A stretch of DNA of 64,000 nt, taken from the NCBI GenBank assembly GCA_037140615.1, contig JBAXED010000006.1:1-64000 (forward strand), read 5' to 3'. The notes below the pieces were generated by a model that worked only from the letters and a program-made list of their open reading frames with translations, did not search any database and had not been told where the DNA came from. Below, piece after piece: positions 36,314 to 44,654 of this stretch. A program made the translations under genes and the position numbers. This DNA is from CAINVV01 sp037140615 (GTDB lineage: Bacteria > Bacteroidota > Bacteroidia > Bacteroidales > Prolixibacteraceae). Each line of letters starts with the position of its first letter. Positions within the stretch are counted from its first letter, which is position 1.

Positions 36314-37399
36314 ATGGGTGAACTAAGATTGATGAAAGGAAACGAAGTGATCGCTGAAGCGGCCATTAGGTGTGGTTGCGATGGCTACTTCGGGTATCCG
36401 ATCACCCCTCAATCAGAAGTGATGGAATCACTAATGGCTCTGCGCCCCTGGGAAACGACCGGAATGGTTGTTTTACAAGCCGAGAGCGAGATAGCCTCCA
36501 TTCACATGGTGTATGGTGCTGCAGGTTGCGGCAAAAGGGTCATGACTTCTTCCTCGAGTCCCGGTATCAGCCTGATGGCAGAAGGGATCTCTTATATTGC
36601 TGGTTCCGAATTGCCTTGCGTGATTGTCAATGTGCAACGGGGCGGTCCGGGTCTTGGCACCATCCAGCCCTCGCAAGCCGATTACAATCAGGCCACAAAA
36701 GGTGGAGGCCATGGCGATTATTCTTTGCTGGTACTGGCTCCGGCTTCAGTTCAGGAGATGAATGATTTTGTCGGACTAGGCTTTGAACTAGCCTTTAAAT
36801 ACCGGAATCCCGTTATGATCCTGGCCGATGGAGTAATCGGGCAAATGATGGAAAAAGTAGAGCTGATGGATCAGCAGCCCAGGTGGACCGACAAACAATT
36901 GAAGGACGTCACCGGAAGTTGGGCCACTCAGGGCAAGACCAAAGATCGGCAAAAACATGTGATCACCTCCCTCGAAATGGATTCACACATTATGGAGGAC
37001 AACAATCTGCGACTGCAAGCCAAATACCTTCGGATGAAAGAGGAAGATATCAGGTATGAAACCATTGATTGTGATGATGCTGAATTTGTCATCGTGGCCT
37101 TTGGATGCGCTGCTCGTATTTGCCAAAAAACTGTTCAGCTGGCAAGGGCTAAAGGACATAAAGTCGGACTTTTAAGACCAATCACCCTCTTCCCTTTTCC
37201 GGAAAAGGTTATCGCTGATTTGGCCTCTCATATAAAAGGCTTTCTGACTGTAGAGTTCAATGCCGGACAGATGGTCTATGATGTTCGTCTGGCAGCCAAT
37301 GGAAAGTCCAGAGTCGAATATTTTGGCCGCATGGGTGGCATTTTACCCTCTCCGGATGAAGTTGAACAGGCACTGTTCCAAAAATTGATAGGAGGTTAA
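36314..37399 (+). CDS. vorB: 2-oxoacid:ferredoxin oxidoreductase, alpha subunit (VorB-like)
   Basis: 361 residues. The pyrimidine-binding domain begins GNEVIAEAAIRCGCDGYFGY and PITPQSEVMESL. The conserved SSSPGISLMAEGISY and NVQRGGPGLGTIQPSQADYN follow, and then the C-terminal transketolase-like domain (VAFGCAARICQKTVQLARAK, LRPITLFPFP). It binds the aminopyrimidine end of TPP in the alpha-beta heterodimer. The gene order D-B-A-C matches VOR/KOR operons. Confidence 0.9.
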   Translation: MGELRLMKGNEVIAEAAIRCGCDGYFGYPITPQSEVMESLMALRPWETTGMVVLQAESEIASIHMVYGAAGCGKRVMTSSSSPGISLMAEGISYIAGSELPCVIVNVQRGGPGLGTIQPSQADYNQATKGGGHGDYSLLVLAPASVQEMNDFVGLGFELAFKYRNPVMILADGVIGQMMEKVELMDQQPRWTDKQLKDVTGSWATQGKTKDRQKHVITSLEMDSHIMEDNNLRLQAKYLRMKEEDIRYETIDCDDAEFVIVAFGCAARICQKTVQLARAKGHKVGLLRPITLFPFPEKVIADLASHIKGFLTVEFNAGQMVYDVRLAANGKSRVEYFGRMGGILPSPDEVEQALFQKLIGG

Positions 37400-37402
37400 C
37401 CA

Positions 37403-38215
37403 ATGACTGAAATAGCAGAAAAAATCAAAAATATTATCAGGCCTGAAAACCTTATTTATGGCAAGTCTCCAGTTCTGAACGAGGCAACCATGCACTACTG
37501 CCCCGGCTGTAGCCATGGAGTGGTTCATAAGTTAATTGCAGAGATCATCGATGAAATGGGAATTCAGGATCAGACCATAGGGGTATCCCCGGTAGGGTGC
37601 GCCGTTTTTGCATACAATTACATCGATATCGACTGGTCTGAGGCAGCTCATGGAAGGGCACCAGCCGTCGCTACGGGAATAAAAAGGGTCATGCCTGAAA
37701 AAACCGTCTTTACCTACCAGGGTGATGGCGATCTCGCAGCCATCGGAACTGCAGAAACCTTGCATGCCGTGAACCGCGGCGAAAACATCGTGATGATTTT
37801 CATCAACAACGCCATTTATGGGATGACCGGCGGACAAATGGCTCCGACAACTTTGCTTGGACAAGTAACTTCTACTACACCCTACGGCCGGAATGTCGAT
37901 CTCAATGGTTATCCATTAAAAATCACTGAATTAATTGCCCAATTGCCTGGGGCAGCTTATGTAACACGTCAAAGTGTTCACACAGCCGGAGCGGTTAGAA
38001 AAGCCAGAAAAGCCATCAGAAAGGCGTTCGAGCTTTCGCAAAAAAATATCGGCACCTGTTTTGTGGAAGTAGTTTCTACCTGCAATTCGGGATGGAAAAT
38101 GACGCCGGTAGAATCCAACGACTGGATGGTTAAACATATGTTTCCGCTGTTTCCTCTGGGCGATTTGAAAGATGGAGGCAAGGCTGATCCCGGGCCATAC
38201 AATTTACAAGGCTAA
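37403..38215 (+). CDS. vorA: 2-oxoacid:ferredoxin oxidoreductase, TPP-binding beta subunit (VorA-like)
   Basis: 270 residues. It binds TPP-Mg: the N-terminal MHYCPGCSHGVVHKLIAEI and the Mg/TPP motif TYQGDGDLAAIGTAETLH ... FINNAIYGMTGGQMAPTTLL are both intact. It decarboxylates a 2-oxoacid and forms the acyl-CoA with its partner subunits, or runs in reverse as a synthase with reduced ferredoxin. Its stop codon is part of the first unit of a 7-nt repeat array that separates it from the gamma subunit gene. Confidence 0.92.
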   Translation: MTEIAEKIKNIIRPENLIYGKSPVLNEATMHYCPGCSHGVVHKLIAEIIDEMGIQDQTIGVSPVGCAVFAYNYIDIDWSEAAHGRAPAVATGIKRVMPEKTVFTYQGDGDLAAIGTAETLHAVNRGENIVMIFINNAIYGMTGGQMAPTTLLGQVTSTTPYGRNVDLNGYPLKITELIAQLPGAAYVTRQSVHTAGAVRKARKAIRKAFELSQKNIGTCFVEVVSTCNSGWKMTPVESNDWMVKHMFPLFPLGDLKDGGKADPGPYNLQG

Positions 38216-38366
38216 AGGCTAAAGGTTAAAGGCTAAAGGCTAAAGGTTAAAGGCTAAAGTGAAGGACTCCGGCGTATAGTGCTTTAAGAGATGAGAGTTG
38301 AGAGTTGAGGAAATAAAGATGGGTGCGTTCTTGACTTTAACCTTTAACCTTTAACCTTTAGCCTTC
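38208..38366. repeat. Inverted array of 7-nt units (AAGGCTA/AAGGTTA type) inside the vor operon
   Basis: Left arm (38208-38260): seven consecutive units alternating AAGGCTA and AAGGTTA; the first supplies the vorA stop codon (GGC TAA). Right arm (about 38334-38366) is the reverse complement of four units. A second, weaker run AGAGATG, AGAGTTG, AGAGTTG lies in the loop at 38287-38310. The 192-bp gap to the gamma subunit contains nothing else. Confidence 0.9.
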
Positions 38367-38407
38367 TTTAAGATATTGCTTCAATAGTTGTTTAAAATTT
38401 CAAGCGT

Positions 38408-38962
38408 ATGACAGAAGAGATCATAATTGCGGGTTTTGGCGGACAAGGTGTTCTCTCTATGGGAAAAATCCTTGCTTATTCCGGAGTGATGCAGGACCAG
38501 GAAGTTGCCTGGTTTCCCTCTTACGGTCCCGAAATGAGAGGCGGAACAGCCAATGTAACAGTAATTCTGAGTGATGACAGAATCAGTTCCCCTGTTTTGC
38601 ACGAATTTGACACTGCCATTATCCTCAACCAGCAATCCATGACCAAATTTGAAAAGATGGTCAAGCCGGGTGGAACTTTACTCTACGATCCCAATGGGGT
38701 TGTCAAAGGACCTACCCGAACAGACATTAATATCTACAAAGTTGAAGGGGCCCGACTGGCAGTTGAAATGGGTAATCCACTTACTTTCAATATGATTGTT
38801 TTGGGAGCCTTCCTGCAGGCAAAGCCTGTTATCAAACTGGAGAATGTCAAAAAAGGACTTGAAAAATCATTGCCCGAAAGACACCATAAACTGATACCGC
38901 TCAATCTGAAAGCCATTGAAGTTGGTCAGGCAAATTTGGAAATTGTTCATAAAATAGGATAA
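38408..38962 (+). CDS. vorC: 2-oxoacid:ferredoxin oxidoreductase, gamma subunit (VorC-like)
   Basis: 184 residues of the POR_gamma family. The N-terminal GFGGQGVLSMGKILAYSG is the signature, followed by SYGPEMRGGTANVTVILSDD. It completes the four-subunit enzyme. It is unusually far (192 bp) from the beta-subunit gene because of the repeat array. A strong intrinsic terminator follows directly. Confidence 0.92.
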   Translation: MTEEIIIAGFGGQGVLSMGKILAYSGVMQDQEVAWFPSYGPEMRGGTANVTVILSDDRISSPVLHEFDTAIILNQQSMTKFEKMVKPGGTLLYDPNGVVKGPTRTDINIYKVEGARLAVEMGNPLTFNMIVLGAFLQAKPVIKLENVKKGLEKSLPERHHKLIPLNLKAIEVGQANLEIVHKIG

Positions 38963-38992
38963 AAAAAGCGGCGAATGCCGTTTTTTTTATCC
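38957..38992 (+). terminator. Rho-independent terminator after vorC
   Basis: GGATAAAAAAAGCGGC, loop GAAT, then GCCGTTTTTTTTATCC: a long hairpin with a U-run beginning on the vorC stop codon. It marks the end of the paaK-vor block. The stem is symmetrical, so it could act in both directions. Confidence 0.9.
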
Positions 38993-39033
38993 TATTTTAT
39001 ATTCGAATTTTTAACCAAACAGCAGTTTAACTT

Positions 39034-40272
39034 ATGAACATCAAAACAAGGTTGACCCTGATGAACTTTCTCCAGTTCTTCGTATGGGGTTCGTGGCTAA
39101 TCTCATTGGGCGGATACATGATGGGACCGCTAAAATTTACCGGCGGACAGGTAGGGGGTGTGTATGCAACCATGGGACTTGCAGCACTTTTTATGCCAGG
39201 ATTACTTGGCATTGTAGCCGATCGATGGATCAATGCAGAACGGGTTCTGGGAATGTGCCATCTGATTGGGGCAGTTTTGCTTTTCTGGGCCTCAACGGTT
39301 ACAGATCCTATTGTCATGTATTGGGTCATGCTCTTCAATGCCATGGCTTATATGCCTACAATCGCCTTAAACAGTGCTGTATCTTACAATATTCTCCTCC
39401 AAAAGGGATATGATGTGGTCAAAGATTTTCCACCCATCCGTGTTTGGGGCACCATCGGTTTTATTTTTGCCATGTGGATCGTCGACCTTTTGGGTTGGGC
39501 AAGAAGTCCGGCTCAACTTTATGTGAGTGGAATTACGGCCTTGTTTTTGGGCATTTATGCTTTTACGCTACCTGCTTGTCCGCCTGCACGAGCCAAAAGA
39601 GACGGATCGATTATTTCGGCCCTTGGTCTTGATGCCTTCATTCTTTTCAAAAAAAGAAAAATGGCTGTTTTCTTCATTTTTGCCATGCTGATCGGGGCCG
39701 CACTTCAGATCACCAATACATTTGGCGGCTCTTTCCTGGACGATTTTTCCAAATTTGACTTGTACAAAGATTCCTTTGCCGTCAAGCATCCGACCCTCTT
39801 GCTTTCTGTCTCGCAGATTTCAGAAACGCTATTTATCCTGACCATCCCATTCTTCCTAAAACGTTTTGGGATCAAGAAGGTGATGATTATCAGCATTTTC
39901 GCCTGGGTATTAAGGTTTGGACTCTTTGGTATCGGGAATCCCGGTTCCGGACTGGCTCTCTTAATCCTTTCCATGATTATCTACGGTATGGCATTTGATT
40001 TTTTCAATATATCAGGCTCTCTATATGTGGAAATGGAGGCTGAACCGGGTATCAGGGCAAGCGCACAAGGGTTGTTCATGATTATGACCAATGGCTTTGG
40101 AGCTTATCTCGGAGGCGTTTCCAGCGGTTTTGTGGTGGATCTTTTTACCAAGGATGGAGTAAAAGATTGGCCCCATATCTGGATGGTGTTTGCAGCCTAT
40201 GCTTTGGTCTTGGGATTGGCATTCCCTTTCCTATTCAAATATACCCACGAAAGAGTGACTAAAGTGAGCTAA
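39034..40272 (+). CDS. Nucleoside:H+ symporter (NupG/XapB-type MFS permease)
   Basis: 412 residues with about twelve transmembrane helices. The NupG family pattern is clear: MNFLQFFVWGSWLISLGGYM at the N-terminus, GIVADRWINAERVLGMCHL in the first cytoplasmic loop, NSAVSYNILLQKGYDVVKDF, and PPIRVWGTIGFIFAMWIVDL. It imports nucleosides with protons across the inner membrane. The last codons (RVTKVS-stop) are formed by the start of a 9-nt repeat array. Confidence 0.9.
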   Translation: MNIKTRLTLMNFLQFFVWGSWLISLGGYMMGPLKFTGGQVGGVYATMGLAALFMPGLLGIVADRWINAERVLGMCHLIGAVLLFWASTVTDPIVMYWVMLFNAMAYMPTIALNSAVSYNILLQKGYDVVKDFPPIRVWGTIGFIFAMWIVDLLGWARSPAQLYVSGITALFLGIYAFTLPACPPARAKRDGSIISALGLDAFILFKKRKMAVFFIFAMLIGAALQITNTFGGSFLDDFSKFDLYKDSFAVKHPTLLLSVSQISETLFILTIPFFLKRFGIKKVMIISIFAWVLRFGLFGIGNPGSGLALLILSMIIYGMAFDFFNISGSLYVEMEAEPGIRASAQGLFMIMTNGFGAYLGGVSSGFVVDLFTKDGVKDWPHIWMVFAAYALVLGLAFPFLFKYTHERVTKVS

Positions 40273-40378
40273 AGTGACTAAAGTTAATAAAGTTGAGGAC
40301 TCCCAACATTTGTTCATATTTTACTGGTACCGAAGTACTTAAGTCACTTTAGCTCACTCTAGTCACTTTAGTCACTTA
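40255..40378. repeat. Inverted array of 9-nt units (AAAGTGACT type)
   Basis: Left arm (40255-40300): AGAGTGACT, AAAGTGAGCT, AAAGTGACT, AAAGTTAAT, AAAGTTGAG. Right arm (about 40333-40378) is the reverse complement of five units (AAGTGACTA, AAGTGACTA, GAGTGAGCTA, AAGTGACTT, AAGTACTTC). The first two units encode the last residues and stop of the nucleoside permease. The unit family is the same as at 17033-17238. Confidence 0.9.
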
Positions 40379-40410
40379 TTCATAAAAGCATCAATTTCTA
40401 AATTCTCAGC

Positions 40411-42477
40411 ATGCTAAACAGACAACTCCTCTCCCCCACCAGCATCGTGGTGGTTGGCGCATCAAATAACGTCACAAAACCGGGTGGTAAGATCCTGAAA
40501 AATCTGCTTGAGCATGAATTTAAGGGGAAAATATACGCTGTAAATCCCAATGATGTTTCTGTTCAAAGCGTTCCAACATTCGCATCTGTAAAGGATCTTC
40601 CTGAAGTTGAGCTGGCAATTTTAGCCATTCCTGCCAGGAGTTGTGGAGAAGCTATTTCTGTCCTCACCAAAGAGAAAAACACCAAAGCTTTCATTATTAT
40701 CTCGGGTGGATTTAGCGAAATGGGACCTGAAGGGGCCGCTCTTGAGCATGAAATTGTTAACATGGTTAACTCTGCAGGGGCTTGCCTGATAGGGCCCAAC
40801 TGCATCGGAATGCTCACCCATGATTATGCAGGCGTTTTTACTGAACCGATACCAAGGCTGGAACCGACCGGCGTTGATTTTGTTTCAGGATCGGGTGCTA
40901 CGGCTGTCTTTATCATGGAGTCTGCCATCCCCAAAGGACTCACTTTCTCAAGAGTGATATCCGTCGGAAACTCTGCACAACTAGGAGTAGAGGAGGTTTT
41001 AGAGTACTGGGATCAGAATGCTGAGCGTGAATCTGCTGCCAATGTTAAGCTGCTCTATATCGAAACCATCCACAATCCGGATAAGTTTCTCTTTCATTCC
41101 ATTTCTCTGGTAAAAAAAGGATTCAGACTCGCTGCCATAAAAGCAGGAAGTTCGGCCGCAGGAAGTCGTGCCGCCTCTTCCCACACCGGTGCCATGGCCA
41201 GTTCTGATTCTGCCGTTGAAGCACTCTTTCGCAAAGCTGGAATTGTGCGGTGCTATGGACGTGAAGAGCTAACGACTGTTGCTTGTGTGTTGATGTCCAA
41301 ACAGATGAAGGGGAAAAATATGGCCATTATTACCCATGCAGGAGGACCGGCGGTCATGCTCACAGATGCCCTGGAGGCAGGTGGCGTTAACATTCCCAAT
41401 ATCCCTGACTCACCGGTCAAGCAAAGATTATTGAAAGCCCTTTCACCGGGATCCTCGGTAGAAAATCCAATTGATTTTCTGGCGACTGGAAATGCAGAAC
41501 AGTTGGACCTGATTATTGATACTGTTGAGAATGAAATGGATGATATCGATGGGATGGCCGTCATTTTTGGGAGTCCGGGACTGACTTCCGTAAAAGATGT
41601 CTATGAAGTGCTGGACCGAAAGATGAAACAGTGCAAAAAGCCCATCTATCCCATATTGCCTTCCGTGATGAATGTAAAAAAAGACCTGGCCTATTTTCTT
41701 TCACACGGCAATGTGAACTTTCCAGACGAAGTACTGCTGGGGAAAGCACTTACCCGGGTAAAACTCACACCAAAACCATCCGGCCAGGAGATTTATTTGG
41801 ATGGAGTTGATGTTCCGCGCATCAGACGTATCATCGATGGGAGCCCAAATGGCTATCTATCACCTGATCTCGTCCAACAACTTCTTGCAGCAACATCAAT
41901 CCCGGTGGTGAAGGAAATTATTGCAAAGACCGAAAAAGAGGCCATCGCTGCTGCCATGAAAATTGGATTCCCGCTGGTCATGAAAGTTGTTGGGCCCATT
42001 CACAAAACTGATGTGGGTGGTGTCACTTTAAACATTCGCTCGAAGGAAATGGTCGGTGTGGAATTTAACAGGATGATGAAAATCAAGGATACCACATCCA
42101 TTTTAATAGCAGAACAGGCTGAAGGGATTGAACTTTTCGTCGGGGCCAGCTATGAACCAAAATTTGGTCATGTGGTTCTGTGCGGAATTGGTGGGATCTT
42201 TGTAGAAGTATTGAAAGACACAACTTCCGGACTTGCTCCACTTACTTTCGAAGAGGCAAATTCAATGATCCGAAACCTGAAAGCTTATCCTATTATCAAA
42301 GGTTTCAGAGGAAAATGTGGCGTGAGTAGGAAAAAATTTGCCGAAATCATCGTGCGCCTTTCCTCTATGTTACGGTTCGCTACAGAAATTAAAGAGATGG
42401 ACATCAATCCGTTGATGGGAAGAGGAGATAAAATTGTGGCAGTAGATGCCAGAATCAGGATAGAAAAACTAATGTGA
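40411..42477 (+). CDS. ADP-forming acetate/acyl-CoA ligase, fused alpha-beta
   Basis: 688 residues. An N-terminal CoA-binding Rossmann domain (SIVVVGASNNVTKPGGKILK) and succinyl-CoA-ligase-like domains carry the phospho-His in AASSHTGAMASSD. The C-terminal ATP-grasp domain (about 470-688) has IGFPLVMKVV and PIHKTDVGGVTLNI, including the second conserved His. Such enzymes convert acyl-CoA + ADP + Pi to acid + ATP, the energy-yielding last step of peptide fermentation in anaerobes. Following a 2-oxoacid:ferredoxin oxidoreductase, it could harvest ATP from its acyl-CoA product (inference). Alternative labels are acetyl-CoA synthetase or protein acetyltransferase-like, less likely without a GNAT domain. 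Confidence 0.88.
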   Translation: MLNRQLLSPTSIVVVGASNNVTKPGGKILKNLLEHEFKGKIYAVNPNDVSVQSVPTFASVKDLPEVELAILAIPARSCGEAISVLTKEKNTKAFIIISGGFSEMGPEGAALEHEIVNMVNSAGACLIGPNCIGMLTHDYAGVFTEPIPRLEPTGVDFVSGSGATAVFIMESAIPKGLTFSRVISVGNSAQLGVEEVLEYWDQNAERESAANVKLLYIETIHNPDKFLFHSISLVKKGFRLAAIKAGSSAAGSRAASSHTGAMASSDSAVEALFRKAGIVRCYGREELTTVACVLMSKQMKGKNMAIITHAGGPAVMLTDALEAGGVNIPNIPDSPVKQRLLKALSPGSSVENPIDFLATGNAEQLDLIIDTVENEMDDIDGMAVIFGSPGLTSVKDVYEVLDRKMKQCKKPIYPILPSVMNVKKDLAYFLSHGNVNFPDEVLLGKALTRVKLTPKPSGQEIYLDGVDVPRIRRIIDGSPNGYLSPDLVQQLLAATSIPVVKEIIAKTEKEAIAAAMKIGFPLVMKVVGPIHKTDVGGVTLNIRSKEMVGVEFNRMMKIKDTTSILIAEQAEGIELFVGASYEPKFGHVVLCGIGGIFVEVLKDTTSGLAPLTFEEANSMIRNLKAYPIIKGFRGKCGVSRKKFAEIIVRLSSMLRFATEIKEMDINPLMGRGDKIVAVDARIRIEKLM

Positions 42478-42626
42478 AAATTGGGAAATGTGAAAATGTG
42501 AAAATTAAAAACGCTCCCAGCTTAGTTTGTATTAATCCATATCTTAGTCTGTTTTCCACATTTTCAAATATTCTCATATCCTCTTTCACATTTTCATATT
42601 TCCCAATTTTCACATTTCCACATTTC
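42472..42626. repeat. Inverted array of 7-9-nt units (GTGAAAAT type)
   Basis: Left arm (42474-42510): GTGAAAATT, GGGAAAT, GTGAAAAT, GTGAAAATT. Right arm (about 42550-42626) is the reverse complement of GGGAAAT, GTGGAAAT, GTGAAAATT, GGGAAAT, ATGAAAAT, GTGAAAG and weaker units. The left arm contains the stop of the ADP-forming ligase gene; the right arm encodes the last residues (EGNVEM) and stop of the convergent acyltransferase gene. Confidence 0.85.
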
Positions 42627-44442
42627 CCTCCGTCTCCCGGTTGGCATAAAATCTGTTGAGCAGACTCAAATCATTGAACTCTTTTGTGAGAGATTCAATG
42701 GTATCTTTTGGAATATCATAAATATCCAATAAAATCATTCCATCCACACAATTATTGAACTTGGGATCCACATTGAAGGCAATGATTTTGGCATTCAATC
42801 CCAAATATTTTTTCAAAAGGACGGGTAACCCGCTGTTATTTTGATCAACGTCCCCTATAAACTTATCAAGAGAGCTTAATTGAGGAGAAAGGTGCATCAT
42901 GGCATCGTTCAGATGAACATCATTTGTTTTAACTTTGAAACGATTGCGTGGTTTTATTAGGGCCGCCTTTTCATAATCATAATAATTAGCCATTATATAT
43001 CTGATAATAAGCTCTTTTGATTTCTCAGAATAGGTATTACTAATACTTACCGGACCAATAAGGTAGCGGTACTCCGGATTCTTGAGCAGAAAATAAAGGA
43101 TCCCCTTCCATAGCAAAAACAGCGGAAGTGGTTTTCGCTGATATTCCTGGACAATAAATGAACGTCCCAGTTCGAGCGATTGCTGCAAGGTATTTTTGAA
43201 ACCATTTTTCATCTTGAACAAACTTTGGGTATAAAAGCCCCCAATACCGAATTGTTCTATGATTTCGGCTCCCATTCCAATCCGATAACCACCAACGATC
43301 ATTTTATCCCTGGTGTCCCAAATGATGAGCTGATGGTAATAAAGATCAAACTCATCAAAATCAGTGGAGCGATTTGTTCCCTCTCCTACTTCCCTGAAGG
43401 TTATCTCCCTTAGACGCCCTAATTCATTGAGGATGATTGGTATATTTTTAGTCGGAGCGCAAAAAACATCGTAATTCTTGACGCTGAAAAGAATATGGTC
43501 CCTTTTGAGCAAAGAAATCTCCCTTTCTATAAGTTCCTGTGGCTGAGGCGATACTACATCTTCAGGTTTCAGAGCGCTTTTTAGAGAGTAGTTGAAAAAA
43601 CGCTTCACTTCAATCCCTGAATCCAGACAATAGGTTTTGGTCCGCAAGTAACGGCCAAATTGAAAAATATCCGTAAAATTATCCTGCTCTTTTACCGAAA
43701 TGGGATTACCAATCCTGACCTTAATCGTTTTATTCCTTTTATTGATTAGCTCAGAAGGCAGTTTTGCTGTCCTCAATGAGGGGTGTATCCTGCCTAATAA
43801 ATGGAAGAGGCGGCTATTGGTTCCATGAAAATAGATCGGTATGATCGGAACTTTGCTTTTCTTGATGAACCGAAGGGCGGAGACCAGCCATTCTCTGTCG
43901 GTTATAATGGAGGATGCATAGTTGGTGGATACCTCTCCTGCAGGGAAAAAACTCAGCACTCCTCCATTGTGAAGATGATCGATGGCTGTCTTTAATCCGG
44001 CAATGCTGGAACCTGCCTCTGGCATGTTTTCAAAAGGATTGACAGCCAGAAAATAATCAGAAATTGGTTCTACTTTCTTCAGCAGAAAATTGGCTATAAC
44101 CTTGTGGTCTCCCCTCGCCAAAGAGAGCAATTTTATCAGTAGGATTCCGTCGATTCCTCCGAAAGGATGATTGGAAACCGTTATAAAACTACCATCAGCA
44201 GGCAACTTTTTCAGATCATGCTCATCAAATTCAAGTTTGACATTCAGGTATTTGATGATGGCATCAATGGATTCAATGCCATGCTTCTGACTCACATTCT
44301 CATACAAATCGTTGATCTTATGAAAACTCAGCAAATGCATCAAAAGTTTTGCGAAATTCTCTCCTCCGAGGTATTGAATAAACGGACTAGCTTTGATTAA
44401 ATCTTGCGGTTTGACAAGCTTCATAGGACTATAATTTAACAT
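42610..44442 (-). CDS. Bifunctional PlsC-GNAT acyltransferase (OlsF/GlsF-like aminolipid synthase)
   Basis: 610 residues. The N-terminal half is a PlsC/LPLAT acyltransferase: ITVSNHPFGGIDGILLIKLL holds the HPFGG-D variant of the HX4D motif, and VLSFFPAGEVSTNYAS holds the second motif. The C-terminal half (about 300-590) is the hemolysin/OlsB-type GNAT domain: REITFREVGEGTNRSTDFDE, YHQLIIWDTRDKMIVGGYRI, RSFIVQEYQRKPLPLFLLWK. OlsF-type fusions perform both N- and O-acylation in making ornithine or glycine lipids, known phosphate-free lipids of Bacteroidota. Which amino acid is used is not visible. A second possible start lies six codons in. Confidence 0.85.
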   Translation of the reverse strand: MLNYSPMKLVKPQDLIKASPFIQYLGGENFAKLLMHLLSFHKINDLYENVSQKHGIESIDAIIKYLNVKLEFDEHDLKKLPADGSFITVSNHPFGGIDGILLIKLLSLARGDHKVIANFLLKKVEPISDYFLAVNPFENMPEAGSSIAGLKTAIDHLHNGGVLSFFPAGEVSTNYASSIITDREWLVSALRFIKKSKVPIIPIYFHGTNSRLFHLLGRIHPSLRTAKLPSELINKRNKTIKVRIGNPISVKEQDNFTDIFQFGRYLRTKTYCLDSGIEVKRFFNYSLKSALKPEDVVSPQPQELIEREISLLKRDHILFSVKNYDVFCAPTKNIPIILNELGRLREITFREVGEGTNRSTDFDEFDLYYHQLIIWDTRDKMIVGGYRIGMGAEIIEQFGIGGFYTQSLFKMKNGFKNTLQQSLELGRSFIVQEYQRKPLPLFLLWKGILYFLLKNPEYRYLIGPVSISNTYSEKSKELIIRYIMANYYDYEKAALIKPRNRFKVKTNDVHLNDAMMHLSPQLSSLDKFIGDVDQNNSGLPVLLKKYLGLNAKIIAFNVDPKFNNCVDGMILLDIYDIPKDTIESLTKEFNDLSLLNRFYANRETEGNVEM

Positions 44443-44654
44443 TTTGGCTTACCCGGAAGTTGTTACATCCCTGATTAAATGCACCTCCGGTCAGTCAGTG
44501 AAAAGTGCCTCTTAACAGTCCAAATATAAAGAATTGACTTAATATATTAGGCCAGATTCAAATTTAAAACATTGCATTTCTTACCATGCAAAGATTAATT
44601 ATCTCCAGAAGTTGGCCTTTTCACTTGTAAATGATGTAATTTTACCACAAAGAT

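Noticed and set aside
38208..38366. Possible CRISPR array
   Set aside because: Units are 7 nt, contiguous without spacers, and mirrored in a right arm; no cas genes nearby.
42474..42659. Short plus-strand reading frame of 61 codons
   Set aside because: It is made almost entirely of the GTGAAAAT repeat array and the end of the opposite-strand acyltransferase; no start signal or protein-like composition.
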